Positions 17,525 to 28,592 are shown, counted from the first letter of the stretch. The stretch: DNA of 64,000 nt from Candidatus Lucifugimonas marina (GCA_029593915.1 CP046147.1:558001-622000); one strand, 5' to 3'. Notes: generated by a model not told the origin, from the sequence alone. Numbers and translations: made by a program.

Positions 17525-17561
17525 GCTTTCAAACTAACGTTTAGAGAAAACAAACGACACG

Positions 17562-18377
17562 ATGTCTTCGGAAATAAAAGTTGCAGTAAATGGAGCGCTC
17601 GGGAGGATGGGTTCAACCGTCCTCACCGCTGCGGCCGCTGAAAACGGTGTAACACCTGTGGGTGGAGTGGATATTGCTGCTTCGTCTGATTCTGTAACTA
17701 TTGTGGGGACATCGGTGTCGGTACCACTGACATTTGGGCTTGCTGAGCTATTTGACATAGACAAGCCCGATGTGGTGGTGGACTTCACCAACGGTGAAGC
17801 AGCCAAAGATTCGATTATTGCTTGCATCAATGCAGGCGTGAGGGTTGTTTCTGGCTCAACTGGTCTGTCGCCAGATGATCTTGAAGAGATCAAGCAATTG
17901 TCAGCTGAGAAGGGTGTAGGAGTTCTCTCTGCATCCAACTTTGCTCTTGGCGGAGTAGTGCTGATGCATCTCGCCGGAATTGCTTCAAAGTATTTTGATT
18001 ACGCAGACTTGCTCGAGAGCCATCACGAAATGAAAGTTGATGCTCCATCTGGAACAGCTCTTTCTATCGCTGAATCGATGATCGTAGGGCGCGGTAAAGG
18101 GTTCGAGCAGAACGTTGCCGATTTGCAGACATTGGAAGGCACCCGTGGTGGTGATTTTCAAGGAATCAACGTTCACAGTGCACGAATGCCGGGTCGAGTA
18201 GCTCGACACGAAGTTGTGTTTGGCGCACTTGGTCAGACGTTGACAATGATCCACGATTCAATCAACCGCGAGAGCTTTATGCCTGGTGTGATGCTCGGCG
18301 TAAAAGACGTGGTTGGGCGCTCGGAACTCGTCATTGGTCTCGCGAGTGTGCTCGGGCTCGATAAGTCGAAGCCGTAG
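17562..18377 (+). CDS. dapB: 4-hydroxy-tetrahydrodipicolinate reductase
   Basis: This 271-residue NAD(P)H-dependent enzyme acts in the diaminopimelate/lysine pathway. It has the N-terminal nucleotide motif VNGALGRMGSTV, DFTNGEAAKD, the strand VRVVSGSTGL and the catalytic/substrate motif ESHHEMKVDAPSGTAL. The C-terminal GRSELVIGLASVLGLD is typical of the oligomerisation end. It begins 37 bases after pnp and leads a dapB-asd-dapA set. Confidence 0.95.
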   Translation: MSSEIKVAVNGALGRMGSTVLTAAAAENGVTPVGGVDIAASSDSVTIVGTSVSVPLTFGLAELFDIDKPDVVVDFTNGEAAKDSIIACINAGVRVVSGSTGLSPDDLEEIKQLSAEKGVGVLSASNFALGGVVLMHLAGIASKYFDYADLLESHHEMKVDAPSGTALSIAESMIVGRGKGFEQNVADLQTLEGTRGGDFQGINVHSARMPGRVARHEVVFGALGQTLTMIHDSINRESFMPGVMLGVKDVVGRSELVIGLASVLGLDKSKP

Positions 18378-18416
18378 CCGACGTCCGCTTTTGTTGGACA
18401 GTCGGCGTCCCCTCTT
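18377..18416 (+). terminator. Possible terminator or attenuating hairpin after dapB
   Basis: An imperfect stem (GCCGACGTCC/GGACAGTCGGC, one bulge) starts at the dapB stop and is followed by CCCCTCTTTTAG. The T-tract is short, so it may only partly terminate transcription before asd. Confidence 0.5.
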
Positions 18417-18508
18417 TTAGTAATTTCCAATTGAGTGTTTGGTTGCGTAGAGTCTTTATTCGCGTTGTGAGCGATAAATTCTGTTACGCAGCCTATTGAG
18501 ATCGAATA

Positions 18509-19552
18509 ATGAACAGCAACGAAATAAATATCGCTATCGTGGGCTCCACCGGAGCAGCTGGTGGAACGGCACTTGAGTTACTACTCGATCGCAATCATCC
18601 TGCCGACAAAATCGTGCCGATGGCTTCTGAACGGTCTGCGGGTCGCAAACTTCAGTATGGCGACGTCGAACTAACCGTCGTCGCAGCTAAAGAAGAGGCG
18701 TTCGATGGAATCGACGTTGCGTTGTTTGCTGCAGGCGGATTAGTAAGCCGTCGTTTGGCTCACAAAGCTGTCGAACGAGGTGTGTTCGTAATCGATAAAG
18801 GTTCGATTTTCCGAATGGACCCGACGATTCCGTTGGTGGTTCCTGAGGTCAATGGCGATGACATTGAGTGGCATCCGGGAATTGTTTCAACGCCGAACTG
18901 CACAACCACTCCTCTTGTGATGGTTCTCGATGCGTTGCGCCAACTTTCACCTGTTACCGCTGTCACTGTTGCCACTTACCAGTCAGTAACTGGAACCGGT
19001 GTTGCGGCAAACGAAGAAATGCTTGAGCAGTCACGAACCGTGCTCGCGGGTGGCGAAGCTGAGCCTGATGTCTACCCTCACCAGATTGCCTTCAACGTTC
19101 TTCCGCATGTAGATGACTTCCTCGAAGACGGCTACACCAAGGAAGAGCAGAAGATGCTGAACGAGTCACGCAAAATTTTGCATGATGACTCTCTACCTGT
19201 ATCTGCGACGTGTGTACGTGTTCCAGTGGAAATTTCACACAGTGAATCGGTTCAGATCGAATTCGATTCGAGCGTGAGCGTTGAAGACGCAAAACGTGTT
19301 CTAGCTGAATATGACGGGGTGATTGTTGTAGACGATCCCACTAAGAATGAATACCCTATGCCACTCAAAGCGGCTGGTCGTGATGAAGTACTAGTGGGGC
19401 GTATCAGAAAAGATATTGCTCACGAGAACGGCATTGCACTGTGGCTAGCGTGTGACAACTTGCGTAAGGGTGCAGCCCTGAATGCGCTACAAATAATGGA
19501 TGAGGCGCTTCGAAGAGATGCGTTCAAGCCAGCTGCGCAGCGTTCGAAATAA
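18509..19552 (+). CDS. asd: Aspartate-semialdehyde dehydrogenase
   Basis: This 347-residue enzyme reduces aspartyl phosphate to aspartate semialdehyde for lysine, methionine and threonine. It has the dinucleotide motif IVGSTGAAGGTALELL, the phosphate-binding region ASERSAGRKL and the catalytic Cys in VSTPNCTTTPLVMVLD. The substrate-binding segment (RVPVEISHSESVQIEF) and C-terminal LACDNLRKGAALNALQI are typical of the bacterial family. It sits between dapB and dapA. Confidence 0.95.
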   Translation: MNSNEINIAIVGSTGAAGGTALELLLDRNHPADKIVPMASERSAGRKLQYGDVELTVVAAKEEAFDGIDVALFAAGGLVSRRLAHKAVERGVFVIDKGSIFRMDPTIPLVVPEVNGDDIEWHPGIVSTPNCTTTPLVMVLDALRQLSPVTAVTVATYQSVTGTGVAANEEMLEQSRTVLAGGEAEPDVYPHQIAFNVLPHVDDFLEDGYTKEEQKMLNESRKILHDDSLPVSATCVRVPVEISHSESVQIEFDSSVSVEDAKRVLAEYDGVIVVDDPTKNEYPMPLKAAGRDEVLVGRIRKDIAHENGIALWLACDNLRKGAALNALQIMDEALRRDAFKPAAQRSK

Positions 19553-19621
19553 CAGAATTTCTACTTCATACAACTTCAACATTTGAAGATTTTTCACTAA
19601 CCGACGCGAGGTCGGTCAACA

Positions 19622-20521
19622 ATGGCAGAACTAGGACGACTTCTAACAGCAATGGTCACTCCCTTCACTGAAGAGGGTGATGTCGATTACGCACGAGCTA
19701 GAGAACTGGCGAAGGCATTGCTCAAGTCGGGGTCCGATGGGCTCGTGATTGGTGGCACGACTGGTGAAGCACCGGCGATGAGCGACGATGAACTTTTGCA
19801 ACTATTTTCAGAAGTGAAAGAAGCCATTGGTGAAGACGGCGCGGTTATTGCGGGCACTACGAATAACAACACTCGCGGATCGATAGCTCTTTCCAGAGAG
19901 GCTGAAAAAGCTGGTGTTGATGCATTGTTGCTAACGGTTCCGGCGTACAACAAGCCCACGATGGGTGGTCTGTACCAGCACTTCACAGCAATCGCTGATG
20001 CCGTGTCGATTCCTGGAATTCTCTATAACGTTCCGTCCAGAACCGCTCTGAACATGGATGCGGCAACTACTTTGCGCCTAGCAGAGGTTCCGAACATCGT
20101 TGGTGTTAAGGAAGCTTCTAGCGATCCTGACCAGATCGCTTACGTGATCAAAGACTCTCCAGACGGGTTCAACGTGTGGAGCGGCAACGATAACGAGATA
20201 CTGGCAACGATGGCGACCGGTGGTTACGGAATTGTGAGTGTTGCAGGAAACATCATCAGCGGTCAGATTCAAAAGATGATGGGGCTGCTTCTTGAGGGCG
20301 ATGGGGAAGCGGCGGCTGCAGAGCATCTGAGATTGTTGCCGATCTTCAATGCACTGTTCTACATCACGAATCCGATTCCGGTGCGATATGCGATGAACCG
20401 TTCCGGTTTTAACGTTGGGCCTGCACGTCTACCAATGGTTCCTGAAGCTTCTGAACTAGAAGCGTTCAGCAAGCGATTCGATCCGATCATGGATCAATAC
20501 TCGATCGATCTCACAGAGTAA
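19622..20521 (+). CDS. dapA: 4-hydroxy-tetrahydrodipicolinate synthase
   Basis: This 299-residue TIM-barrel aldolase condenses pyruvate with aspartate semialdehyde. It shows the substrate loop GGTTGEAPAMSDDE, the catalytic Tyr in ILYNVPSRTALNM, the Schiff-base Lys in IVGVKEASSDPDQI, and the glycine-rich GGYGIVSVAGNI. Length and motifs are standard. It closes the dapB-asd-dapA set, which gives diaminopimelate or lysine precursors. Confidence 0.95.
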   Translation: MAELGRLLTAMVTPFTEEGDVDYARARELAKALLKSGSDGLVIGGTTGEAPAMSDDELLQLFSEVKEAIGEDGAVIAGTTNNNTRGSIALSREAEKAGVDALLLTVPAYNKPTMGGLYQHFTAIADAVSIPGILYNVPSRTALNMDAATTLRLAEVPNIVGVKEASSDPDQIAYVIKDSPDGFNVWSGNDNEILATMATGGYGIVSVAGNIISGQIQKMMGLLLEGDGEAAAAEHLRLLPIFNALFYITNPIPVRYAMNRSGFNVGPARLPMVPEASELEAFSKRFDPIMDQYSIDLTE

Positions 20522-20676
20522 TTACTCAGTTTTCGGCCGCCATTTATGCGGAGTCTTTATTTGCTTATCAGCGGATTTTGACTGATTCTGTACGGAATCA
20601 TTAGGACTGATTAGCAGGGAATGTGTCAATCTGACCGTAGTCTGCGCTGAGGTTCCTGTGAGCAAAGGATTCTTGC

Positions 20677-21684
20677 TTGGGTGACGATCGTAAAAGCATT
20701 GTCGTAATTGGCGGAGGAAGCGGTTCCTCTGCAGCACTGCGCGGTCTTAAGGCGCACGACACCGATCTGACAGCGATTGTCACGATGTTTGATAGTGGTG
20801 GTAGCACCGGCATCCTCCGAGAGGAGTTCGGGTACCCACCGCTCGGGGACATCAGGCAATGCATCGTTGCGCTAAGCCCGCAAGGCAATGATCAGGTCTC
20901 GGCGTTGAACAGCGCACTCGATTTCCGATTCGATTCTGGTTCGAGTTTGCAAGGGCACAGCGTTGGAAATCTGGTTCTAGCTGCTCTGACGACTGTGTAC
21001 CACGGTGTTCAGGGAGCGATCGATGAACTGTCTCGCATGTTGCAACTGCAGGGCCAAGTCGTCCCGGTAACGCTTGATGAAGCTCACTTGTGCGCACGAC
21101 TAGTCAATGGTGACGTTGTGCGAACTGAGTCGGCCATCGATCTCCGCGGTGCCAATGGTCCGGGAATCGATGAAGTGTTCCTCGATGCTGAGGTGAACGC
21201 CAACCCGCGTGCTGTAGACGCCATACGAAACGCTGATGCGATTTTATTAGGACCTGGCGATCTCTATACGAGCGTGGTTCCGAATCTTCTGGTCAAAGAA
21301 GTCAGCGACGCTATCCGGGATGCAAAGGTGCCAGTGATCTACGCTTGCAACTTGATGACCAAGCTGGGTGAGACCGCTGGTTACGGTGCCTCGACGTTCG
21401 CGTCGGAGGTAGTGAGGTACATCGGCGGTCGGAAGCTCGACTATCTTCTCGTAAATGAGGCTGCATTTTCCGGCGAGGTTGTGAAGGTGTATGCGGCTGA
21501 AGATGCTTCGCCGGTAGAGCTAGATAATGGCAATGCTGAGAAGTTTGCTGAGCAAATAATGGTGGGCAATTTGGCGATAGTCGATGGTCTAACAGTTCGC
21601 CACAACTCTGAACGATTGGCCAATATCGTGTTGGCTGCAATAGATAATTCGGTTGTTAAACCACTAGGCACCGGACTGGATTAG
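20677..21684 (+). CDS. yvcK: YvcK/CofD family protein (GlmR-like)
   Basis: This 335-residue protein has the YvcK/CofD fold: the glycine-rich N-terminus (SIVVIGGGSGSSAALRGLK), TMFDSGGSTGILREEFG, PPLGDIRQCIVALS, and GDLYTSVVPNLLVKEV. YvcK proteins bind UDP-GlcNAc and adjust carbon flow into peptidoglycan, and CofD is the F420 synthesis paralogue. No whiA or rapZ neighbour is present, so regulator versus enzyme is not settled by context. The only in-frame start is a TTG at 20677 with AAAGGA 7 bases upstream; a stop lies just before in that frame. Confidence 0.85.
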   Translation: MGDDRKSIVVIGGGSGSSAALRGLKAHDTDLTAIVTMFDSGGSTGILREEFGYPPLGDIRQCIVALSPQGNDQVSALNSALDFRFDSGSSLQGHSVGNLVLAALTTVYHGVQGAIDELSRMLQLQGQVVPVTLDEAHLCARLVNGDVVRTESAIDLRGANGPGIDEVFLDAEVNANPRAVDAIRNADAILLGPGDLYTSVVPNLLVKEVSDAIRDAKVPVIYACNLMTKLGETAGYGASTFASEVVRYIGGRKLDYLLVNEAAFSGEVVKVYAAEDASPVELDNGNAEKFAEQIMVGNLAIVDGLTVRHNSERLANIVLAAIDNSVVKPLGTGLD

Positions 21685-21697
21685 CCCGATGCCTAGT
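21663..21697. terminator. Bidirectional terminator-like hairpin between yvcK and purA
   Basis: An inverted repeat (ACTAGGCACCGG against CCGATGCCTAGT, one mismatch) overlaps the yvcK stop codon. It lies between convergent yvcK and purA, 22 bases from the purA stop. There is no long T-tract on either side. Confidence 0.5.
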
Positions 21698-21718
21698 AAT
21701 TGTTCGTTCAGGTGCTCC

Positions 21719-22996
21719 CTAAGCTAGGAAGTCTTCAAGCACGAGAGTCTCTTCTCGGCGCGGTCCCGTCGATAGGATCTTCGTCGGGACACCAACCACT
21801 TCTTCCAGTCTCTTGATGTAAGCGCGAGCTCCATCGTTGAGTTGTTCAGGCTCAGTGATCGCTCGAGTCGACTCTGTCCAGCCAGGAATCGTTTCGTAGA
21901 TTGGTTTCACACGTGCTAGCTTGGCAGCATCGACAGGGAACTGATCTGTTCGTTCGCCGTCGATTTCGTACGCTACACAGATCTTGATTTCGTCCCAGCC
22001 ATCGAGAATGTCAAGCTTGGTGATGATCATTGCATCAAACCCGTTAACCCTCGCTGAGTAACGCCCGGCAACTCCATCGAACCAGCCGATTCGTCGGGCA
22101 CGACCCGTAGTCGTTCCGAACTCTCCAGCCTGTTCTCTGATTTTGTCGCCTTGCTCGCCGTGGATTTCGGTAGGGAAGGGGCCTGCGCCGACACGCGTGC
22201 AGTACGCTTTGAAGACACCGGCGACACCACCGTACGAACGTGGCCCCATGCCGAGACCCGTGAGAGTTCCACCAACCGTGGGGTTGGAGCTCGTTACAAA
22301 CGGGTATGTGCCGTGATCCATATCGAGCAAAGCACCCTGTGCACCTTCAACGATAACTTTTTCATCGTTATCTAGCGCGTCACCAACAAGGTTTTCAACA
22401 GGTCTAATGTATTCCGAAAGCTCGGTCGCCCACTTGTTAGTAAGTGCGATTACATCATTGAGGTCAACGGGATCACCGCCGTAAATCTTCGTGATAATTT
22501 CGTTCTTGAACGAAACAATCTCGGTCAATCGACTAGCGAGCGCTTCAGGATTGAGCAGTTCGCCGACGCGTAGTCCTTCTCGGGCTACTTTATCGACATA
22601 AGCAGGGCCGACACCTCGACCGGTGGTACCGATAGCCGCGTTACCGCGCCGTGCTTCTTCGAGATTATCGAGAACAACGTGATACGGCATGATCAAATGA
22701 GCTCGATCGCTAACCGCTAATCGAGTTGGATCGAGATTGTTTTCACCGATTTCTTTTAGAAGAACTTCGGGGTCAACAACAACACCGTTTCCGATCACGT
22801 TCATGGCGTGTGGCCAACAGATTCCGGACGGCACGAGATGAAGTTTGAACGTGCCAGCGTCGTTTATGACAGTGTGCCCGGCGTTGTTACCACCGGAGTA
22901 GCGTGCGATTACCGCAGCATTTTCGGCAAGGAAATCAATGATTTTACCTTTGCCTTCGTCGCCCCATTGGGCGCCAATGACGGCGTATGCCGGCAT
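21719..22996 (-). CDS. purA: Adenylosuccinate synthetase
   Basis: This 425-residue GTP-dependent enzyme converts IMP to adenylosuccinate. The N-terminal GAQWGDEGKGKIIDFLAENA holds the P-loop-like motif and catalytic Asp. The catalytic His lies in GGNNAGHTV. Further signatures are GTTGRGVGPAYVDK, VEGAQGALLDMDHGTYPFVTSS and TTTGRARRIGW. Length is normal. A good Shine-Dalgarno (AGGGAG, 6 bases) precedes the ATG. It points away from the rRNA unit, sharing a roughly 530-base divergent region with it. Confidence 0.96.
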   Translation of the reverse strand: MPAYAVIGAQWGDEGKGKIIDFLAENAAVIARYSGGNNAGHTVINDAGTFKLHLVPSGICWPHAMNVIGNGVVVDPEVLLKEIGENNLDPTRLAVSDRAHLIMPYHVVLDNLEEARRGNAAIGTTGRGVGPAYVDKVAREGLRVGELLNPEALASRLTEIVSFKNEIITKIYGGDPVDLNDVIALTNKWATELSEYIRPVENLVGDALDNDEKVIVEGAQGALLDMDHGTYPFVTSSNPTVGGTLTGLGMGPRSYGGVAGVFKAYCTRVGAGPFPTEIHGEQGDKIREQAGEFGTTTGRARRIGWFDGVAGRYSARVNGFDAMIITKLDILDGWDEIKICVAYEIDGERTDQFPVDAAKLARVKPIYETIPGWTESTRAITEPEQLNDGARAYIKRLEEVVGVPTKILSTGPRREETLVLEDFLA

Positions 22997-23526
22997 CTCG
23001 AACTCCCTTGTTACGCGCTCCTGGTTCGTGAAATGCCCGTTTTTTAGAGGGGCTACGAACCGGCGAATATATGCAACAGGTTGTTGCCGATGAAGTATAT
23101 CAGGCTATGGGCGTTTGGCCCTGCTAATTTTGGCAGCGAACAACCAACTCGCGCGAGCGCGCACGCGAGCGCATGTTCGTTATGACCTTATATACGGGTG
23201 GTGGAGGTGGAGGTATGGGGTACTGGAAATTGCACGAAAATCGATTCTTCCAGCTATTGCCAAATTACGATTTGTGTGGGTGTCAGAAAGGTTGGTAATC
23301 CGGCTTAAAAAAAGCATCGAAGAACACAAGTCAAAAATCGGCGTCGAAATTCGTCATATTGTTGTTGACTCTCTGGAAAACGGCGAGGTAAAGTTGTTCT
23401 TACGCCCAAACGCAAGCCTCGCTTGTAGGGCTTCTCCGACCGCCTCAAAACGGTCGTTATATGTACATTTACAACCGAACAGTGGATTCCGCATTCTCCG
23501 AGACCAGGTAGATGATTCCTTAATGT
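22997..23526. other. Divergent region and 23S rRNA leader
   Basis: The region contains the purA promoter and the leader of the rRNA transcript. I do not accept the long open frame 23115-23528 as a gene: its end runs through the 23S processing stem at 23483-23523 and into 23S. It contains a CTCGCGCGAG palindrome near 23148. There is no 16S rRNA here. I could not name a promoter with confidence. Confidence 0.55.
23483..23523 (+). other. 5' arm of the 23S precursor processing stem
   Basis: TGGATTCCGC-TTCTCCGAGA-CAGG...TCCTTAA here is complementary to 26500-26539 beyond the 23S 3' end (TTAAGGA...CCTGTTCTCGGAGAACGCGG...TCCA). The long near-perfect pairing brackets 23S and is the expected RNase III type stem that frees pre-23S. 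Confidence 0.85.
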
Positions 23527-26497
<2,971 letters not shown>

Positions 26498-26499
26498 TC

Positions 26500-26539
26500 T
26501 TAAGGAACGTTTACCTGTTCTCGGAGAACGCGGAATCCA
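26500..26539 (+). other. 3' arm of the 23S precursor processing stem
   Basis: Complementary to 23483-23523; see that entry. It begins immediately after the mature 23S end and finishes about 50 bases before tRNA-fMet. Confidence 0.85.
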
Positions 26540-26590
26540 GGCCACAAAAAGGCCTAACAACTGTTCAAAGTCGCCTTTAGCGCTTTTCGG

Positions 26591-26665
<75 letters not shown>

Positions 26666-26796
26666 GCTAAAGCTGGTTTGCGTTATAAGCCCGGGCGTGC
26701 ATTCGCACTTGGGGCTTCGCTGCAATTCTCCTTCCCTAACCCTTCCTATACGGAAGGGGACAGAACCGAATAGAGCAACAAGCGACGTTAATATGT

Positions 26797-26914
26797 TCCT
26801 TGGTGGTAAGAGCATGATGGCCCCACCCGTTCCCATCCCGAACACGGAAGTGAAACGTCATAGCGCTCACGATACTGCACCTGCGAGGGTGTGGGAAAAT
26901 AGGTCACCGCCAGG
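26797..26914 (+). rRNA. rrf: 5S ribosomal RNA
   Basis: About 118 bases with typical 5S segments: 5' CCTTGGTGGTAAGAGCATGA, CCCGTTCCCATCCCGAACAC, GGAAGTGAAACGTCATAGCG, and 3' AATAGGTCACCGCCAGG. The first and last bases pair as helix I. It lies 131 bases after tRNA-fMet and is followed by a terminator. Confidence 0.95.
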
Positions 26915-26928
26915 GTTATTTCAAACGA

Positions 26929-26956
26929 AAACGCTCACAGCAATGTGGGCGTTTTT
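26929..26956 (+). terminator. Terminator of the 23S-tRNA-5S unit
   Basis: A stem AAACGCTCACA/TGTGGGCGTTT with loop GCAA is followed by a T-run, 15 bases after 5S. A structurally matching but sequence-shifted copy follows the 5S pseudogene at 27213-27242. Confidence 0.88.
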
Positions 26957-26964
26957 GCGTTTAA

Positions 26965-27050
26965 GCGTTATTGCTCCGGGCGTCACTATCGTGACTTGGT
27001 CGCTCGCTGCAAACTCCCCCTCCAACTCCCCCGTGACGGGGGAGGACTTG
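26965..27050. repeat. Bipartite hairpin repeat A, copy 1
   Basis: Half 1 is GCTCCGGGC then GTCAC-TATC-GTGAC then TTGGTCGC. Half 2 is ACTCCCCCTCCA followed by ACTCCCCCGTGACGGGGGAG, itself a strong hairpin. This two-part plan recurs about 18 times in the window. Copy 1 follows the rRNA terminator directly. Confidence 0.85.
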
Positions 27051-27071
27051 TTGTTGGCTGGGTAGGTGTGA

Positions 27072-27199
27072 GTATCCGAACACGGAAGTGAAACGTCATA
27101 GCGCTCACGATACTGGCGTTATTGCTCCGGGCGTCATCGGATGACTTGGTCGCTAGCTGCAGTATGGCGAGGGGGTTAGAAAATAGGTGAACGCCAGGG
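27072..27199 (+). pseudogene. Degenerate second 5S rRNA copy split by a repeat A half
   Basis: 27072-27115 repeats 5S sequence almost exactly (CCGAACACGGAAGTGAAACG...GATACTG). After a 49-base insertion of repeat A half 1 (27116-27164), the 5S 3' end resumes in degenerate form (TAGAAAATAGGTGAACGCC). The shared flank GGGTTATTTCAAACGAA and a terminator follow. The 5' third of 5S is missing. It is not a functional 5S gene as read. Confidence 0.85.
27116..27164. repeat. Repeat A half 1, copy 2, inside the 5S pseudogene
   Basis: GCGTTATTGCTCCGGGC then GTCAT-CGG-ATGAC then TTGGTCGCTAGCTGCAG. It matches copy 1 closely but lacks the CTCCCCC half. Confidence 0.85.
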
Positions 27200-27415
27200 T
27201 TATTTCAAACGAAGAGACTCACAGAAATGTGGGTCTCTTTTACCGTTTCCTCCTATGTCATCTTGCCGAATGCGAAGATCGCGGAATACGAGACCTCCGG
27301 AGCCAATTTTTGGGTTCGTTACTTTCACGCTTATACGATTTTCAGGAAGGTCTGAAACCTCTACCTGGAGATGATTTTGGATTTCCGATAGCAAACTGTC
27401 TAAGAGCTCGGCCAT
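27200..27415 (-). CDS. Small hypothetical protein
   Basis: A 71-residue frame begins at an ATG with a very good Shine-Dalgarno (AAGGAG, 6 bases upstream). The first 50 residues look like a real folded protein (MAELLDSLLSEIQNHLQVEV; SDLPENRISVKVTNPKIGSG). I do not recognise the family. The last 17 codons read through the terminator hairpin of the 5S pseudogene. The C-terminus may therefore have been replaced when the 5S segment was duplicated, or the native stop may be lost. Confidence 0.5.
   Translation of the reverse strand: MAELLDSLLSEIQNHLQVEVSDLPENRISVKVTNPKIGSGGLVFRDLRIRQDDIGGNGKRDPHFCESLRLK
27213..27242 (+). terminator. Terminator after the 5S pseudogene
   Basis: A stem AGAGACTCACA/TGTGGGTCTCT with loop GAAA, then TTTT. 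Compared with the true 5S terminator, three stem pairs differ and all three remain paired. The hairpin is also part of the 3' end of the minus-strand small ORF 27200-27415. Confidence 0.75.
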
Positions 27416-27512
27416 GTTTTCTCCTTCATCTGTCAGTGACTTATGCGGGTAGTGTAGCGGAGTTAGAGGGGATTGTTGGGTGGCATGGCGGGTTTGGGGT
27501 AGTTGGTGGTTG

Positions 27513-27537
27513 CCCTTCGACGGGGCTCAGGATGATG
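27513..27537 (+). repeat. Repeat C (CCCTTCGACGGGGCTCAGGATGA type)
   Basis: The same roughly 23-base unit occurs at 33742, 39787, 39897 (inverted), 40279, 54884-54920 and 56106-56142. At 39897 and 40279 it brackets the GIY-YIG gene. Confidence 0.8.
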
Positions 27538-27568
27538 ATTGGACGGATCTGGCTGGGTTGGGTGGTTC

Positions 27569-27614
27569 TTCCTCACCCCAGCCCTCTACCACTGGGAGAG
27601 GGAGTTTTAGGGGG
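27569..27614. repeat. Repeat B (CCTCACCCCAGCCCTCT...GGGAGAGGGAGTT)
   Basis: An imperfect palindrome (CCCTCTACC/GGGAGAGGG) near-identical to 54973-55013. It is related to the second halves of repeat A copies at 27745 and 62598, and to the hairpin at 2468. Confidence 0.75.
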
Positions 27615-27697
27615 TAAGAAGATCCTGAACCGTTCGGCGTTGCTCAGGGCAGGCTTGAATTCAGGATGAGGGGGTGTTGGTTGGCTGAGGTTGATGG

Positions 27698-27723
27698 TTG
27701 ACCCCGATTACCATCGGGGTGAC
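27698..27723. repeat. Repeat D (TTGACCCCGAT...ATCGGGGTGAC)
   Basis: A palindrome with stem CCCCGAT/ATCGGGG. Other copies are at 34548-34573 and 40364-40390, with a copy interrupted by an insertion at 48182-48231. Confidence 0.8.
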
Positions 27724-27744
27724 TGTTGGTCCCACCTCGTCTCT

Positions 27745-27821
27745 CGTTATGGCTCCGGGCGTCGTCGGACGACTTGGTCGCGCGTCGCTAGTGCATTAAC
27801 CCTCTCCCGAAGGAGAGGGGG
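27745..27821. repeat. Repeat A, copy 3
   Basis: Half 1: GGCTCCGGGC, then GTCGT-CGG-ACGAC, then TTGGTCGC. Half 2 is of the CCCTCTCCCGAAGGAGAGGG type instead of CTCCCCCGTGACGGGGGAG. Confidence 0.8.
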
Positions 27822-27907
27822 TAGCGGCATCCGCGCCCAGCCCCGCCGAAGGTCCCTCCACTTCGCTTTGCTTCGGTCGGGAAGTTGAGTGTTGGGTGGT
27901 GTGACAT

Positions 27908-28513
27908 TTGAGGGTGGTTTATTCGGGTAGTAAGAATTCTTTGAGTGGGTATGGGCGTCCGAGGGATTCGGGGGTGACGGAGCGGATTTATGATGCAGGG
28001 GTGGATTTGTTGGTTGAGAGGGGGTATGCGGGTGCGACGGTTGCTGCGGTGGCGGCGAGGGCTGGGTGTGGGACGCAGTCGATTTATCGTCGGTTTGTGA
28101 ATAGGGATGAGATGCTCTTAGCTGCTATCGAGGCTCGGTGTGTGATTCCTCCTCTTCGCAATTCAGGCCGGACTTTGGATGATTTGTTGGTGATGTTGGA
28201 GCCGGGTGGTCGGCGGGGTGCGCAGCGGTATCGTTCGTTGTTGGGTTCGGCATTGGCGCTTGAGGCTGAGCGTCATCCGGAGTTTTTGATGGCGTTTAGG
28301 CGTGGGTTTGTTTGGCCGTTGCGTAAGAATGTGGAGAGTGTTTTGATGCGGGCGGTTCGTAGGGGTGAGTTGCGGGATGATGTGGATGTTTCGTTGGTTG
28401 CTGATTTGTTGTTGGGGTTTTCGTCGAGCAGGTTTTGGAGTGGTGGTGATTTTGGTGATGGGTTGGTTCGTGAGGCGGTTGAGGTTGTGTTGGCTGGGGT
28501 GAGGGTGCGTTAG
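27908..28513 (+). CDS. TetR/AcrR family transcriptional regulator
   Basis: About 200 residues with an N-terminal TetR helix-turn-helix (TERIYDAGVDLLVERGYAGA; TVAAVAARAGCGTQSIYRRF) and a helical C-terminal ligand/dimer domain. The ligand and operator are unknown. The start is uncertain: candidates are TTG 27908, GTG 27914 and a later GTG just before the HTH. The TAG stop belongs to the conserved GTTAGTCGCGCTCG start of a repeat A copy, so the native 3' end may have been trimmed. The downstream D-2-hydroxyacid dehydrogenase is about 1 kb away. Confidence 0.82.
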   Translation: MRVVYSGSKNSLSGYGRPRDSGVTERIYDAGVDLLVERGYAGATVAAVAARAGCGTQSIYRRFVNRDEMLLAAIEARCVIPPLRNSGRTLDDLLVMLEPGGRRGAQRYRSLLGSALALEAERHPEFLMAFRRGFVWPLRKNVESVLMRAVRRGELRDDVDVSLVADLLLGFSSSRFWSGGDFGDGLVREAVEVVLAGVRVR

Positions 28514-28592
28514 TCGCGCTCGTCGTCGAACGACTCGGCTCCGAGCTGCAGTCTACCCATCCCCTAACCCCTTCCCGAAGGAAGGGGGATTG
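28510..28592. repeat. Repeat A, copy 4 (overlaps the TetR stop)
   Basis: GTTAGTCGCGCTC then GTCGT-CGA-ACGAC then TCGGCTC, followed by CCCCTAACCCCTTCCCGAAGG, a diverged second half (CCCCTTCC/GGAAGGGG). The TAG of GTTAG is the TetR stop codon. Confidence 0.8.

Larger units (their letters stand above)
27416..27907. other. Repeat-filled intergenic region upstream of the TetR gene
   Basis: No gene is seen. It contains four kinds of small palindromes in series: CCCTTCGACGGGG type (27513-27537), CCTCACCC...GGGAGAGGG type (27569-27614), TTGACCCCGAT...ATCGGGGTGAC type (27698-27723) and repeat A (27745-27821). A CTTTGCTTCGGTCGG motif, also present near 37580, lies around 27865. Confidence 0.7.

Noticed and set aside
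17103..17537. Long alternative frame in the pnp tail
   Set aside because: The repetitive RGG-coding DNA opens several frames at once; the PNPase frame with its S1 domain is clearly the real one.
22997..23526. rRNA promoter elements such as TTGACT near 23365
   Set aside because: The matching -10 (GTAAAG) is poor and other combinations are equally weak; not called.
27187..27669. 160-codon plus-strand frame after the 5S pseudogene
   Set aside because: It crosses a terminator and several repeats; the minus-strand 71-codon frame with AAGGAG is the better call.
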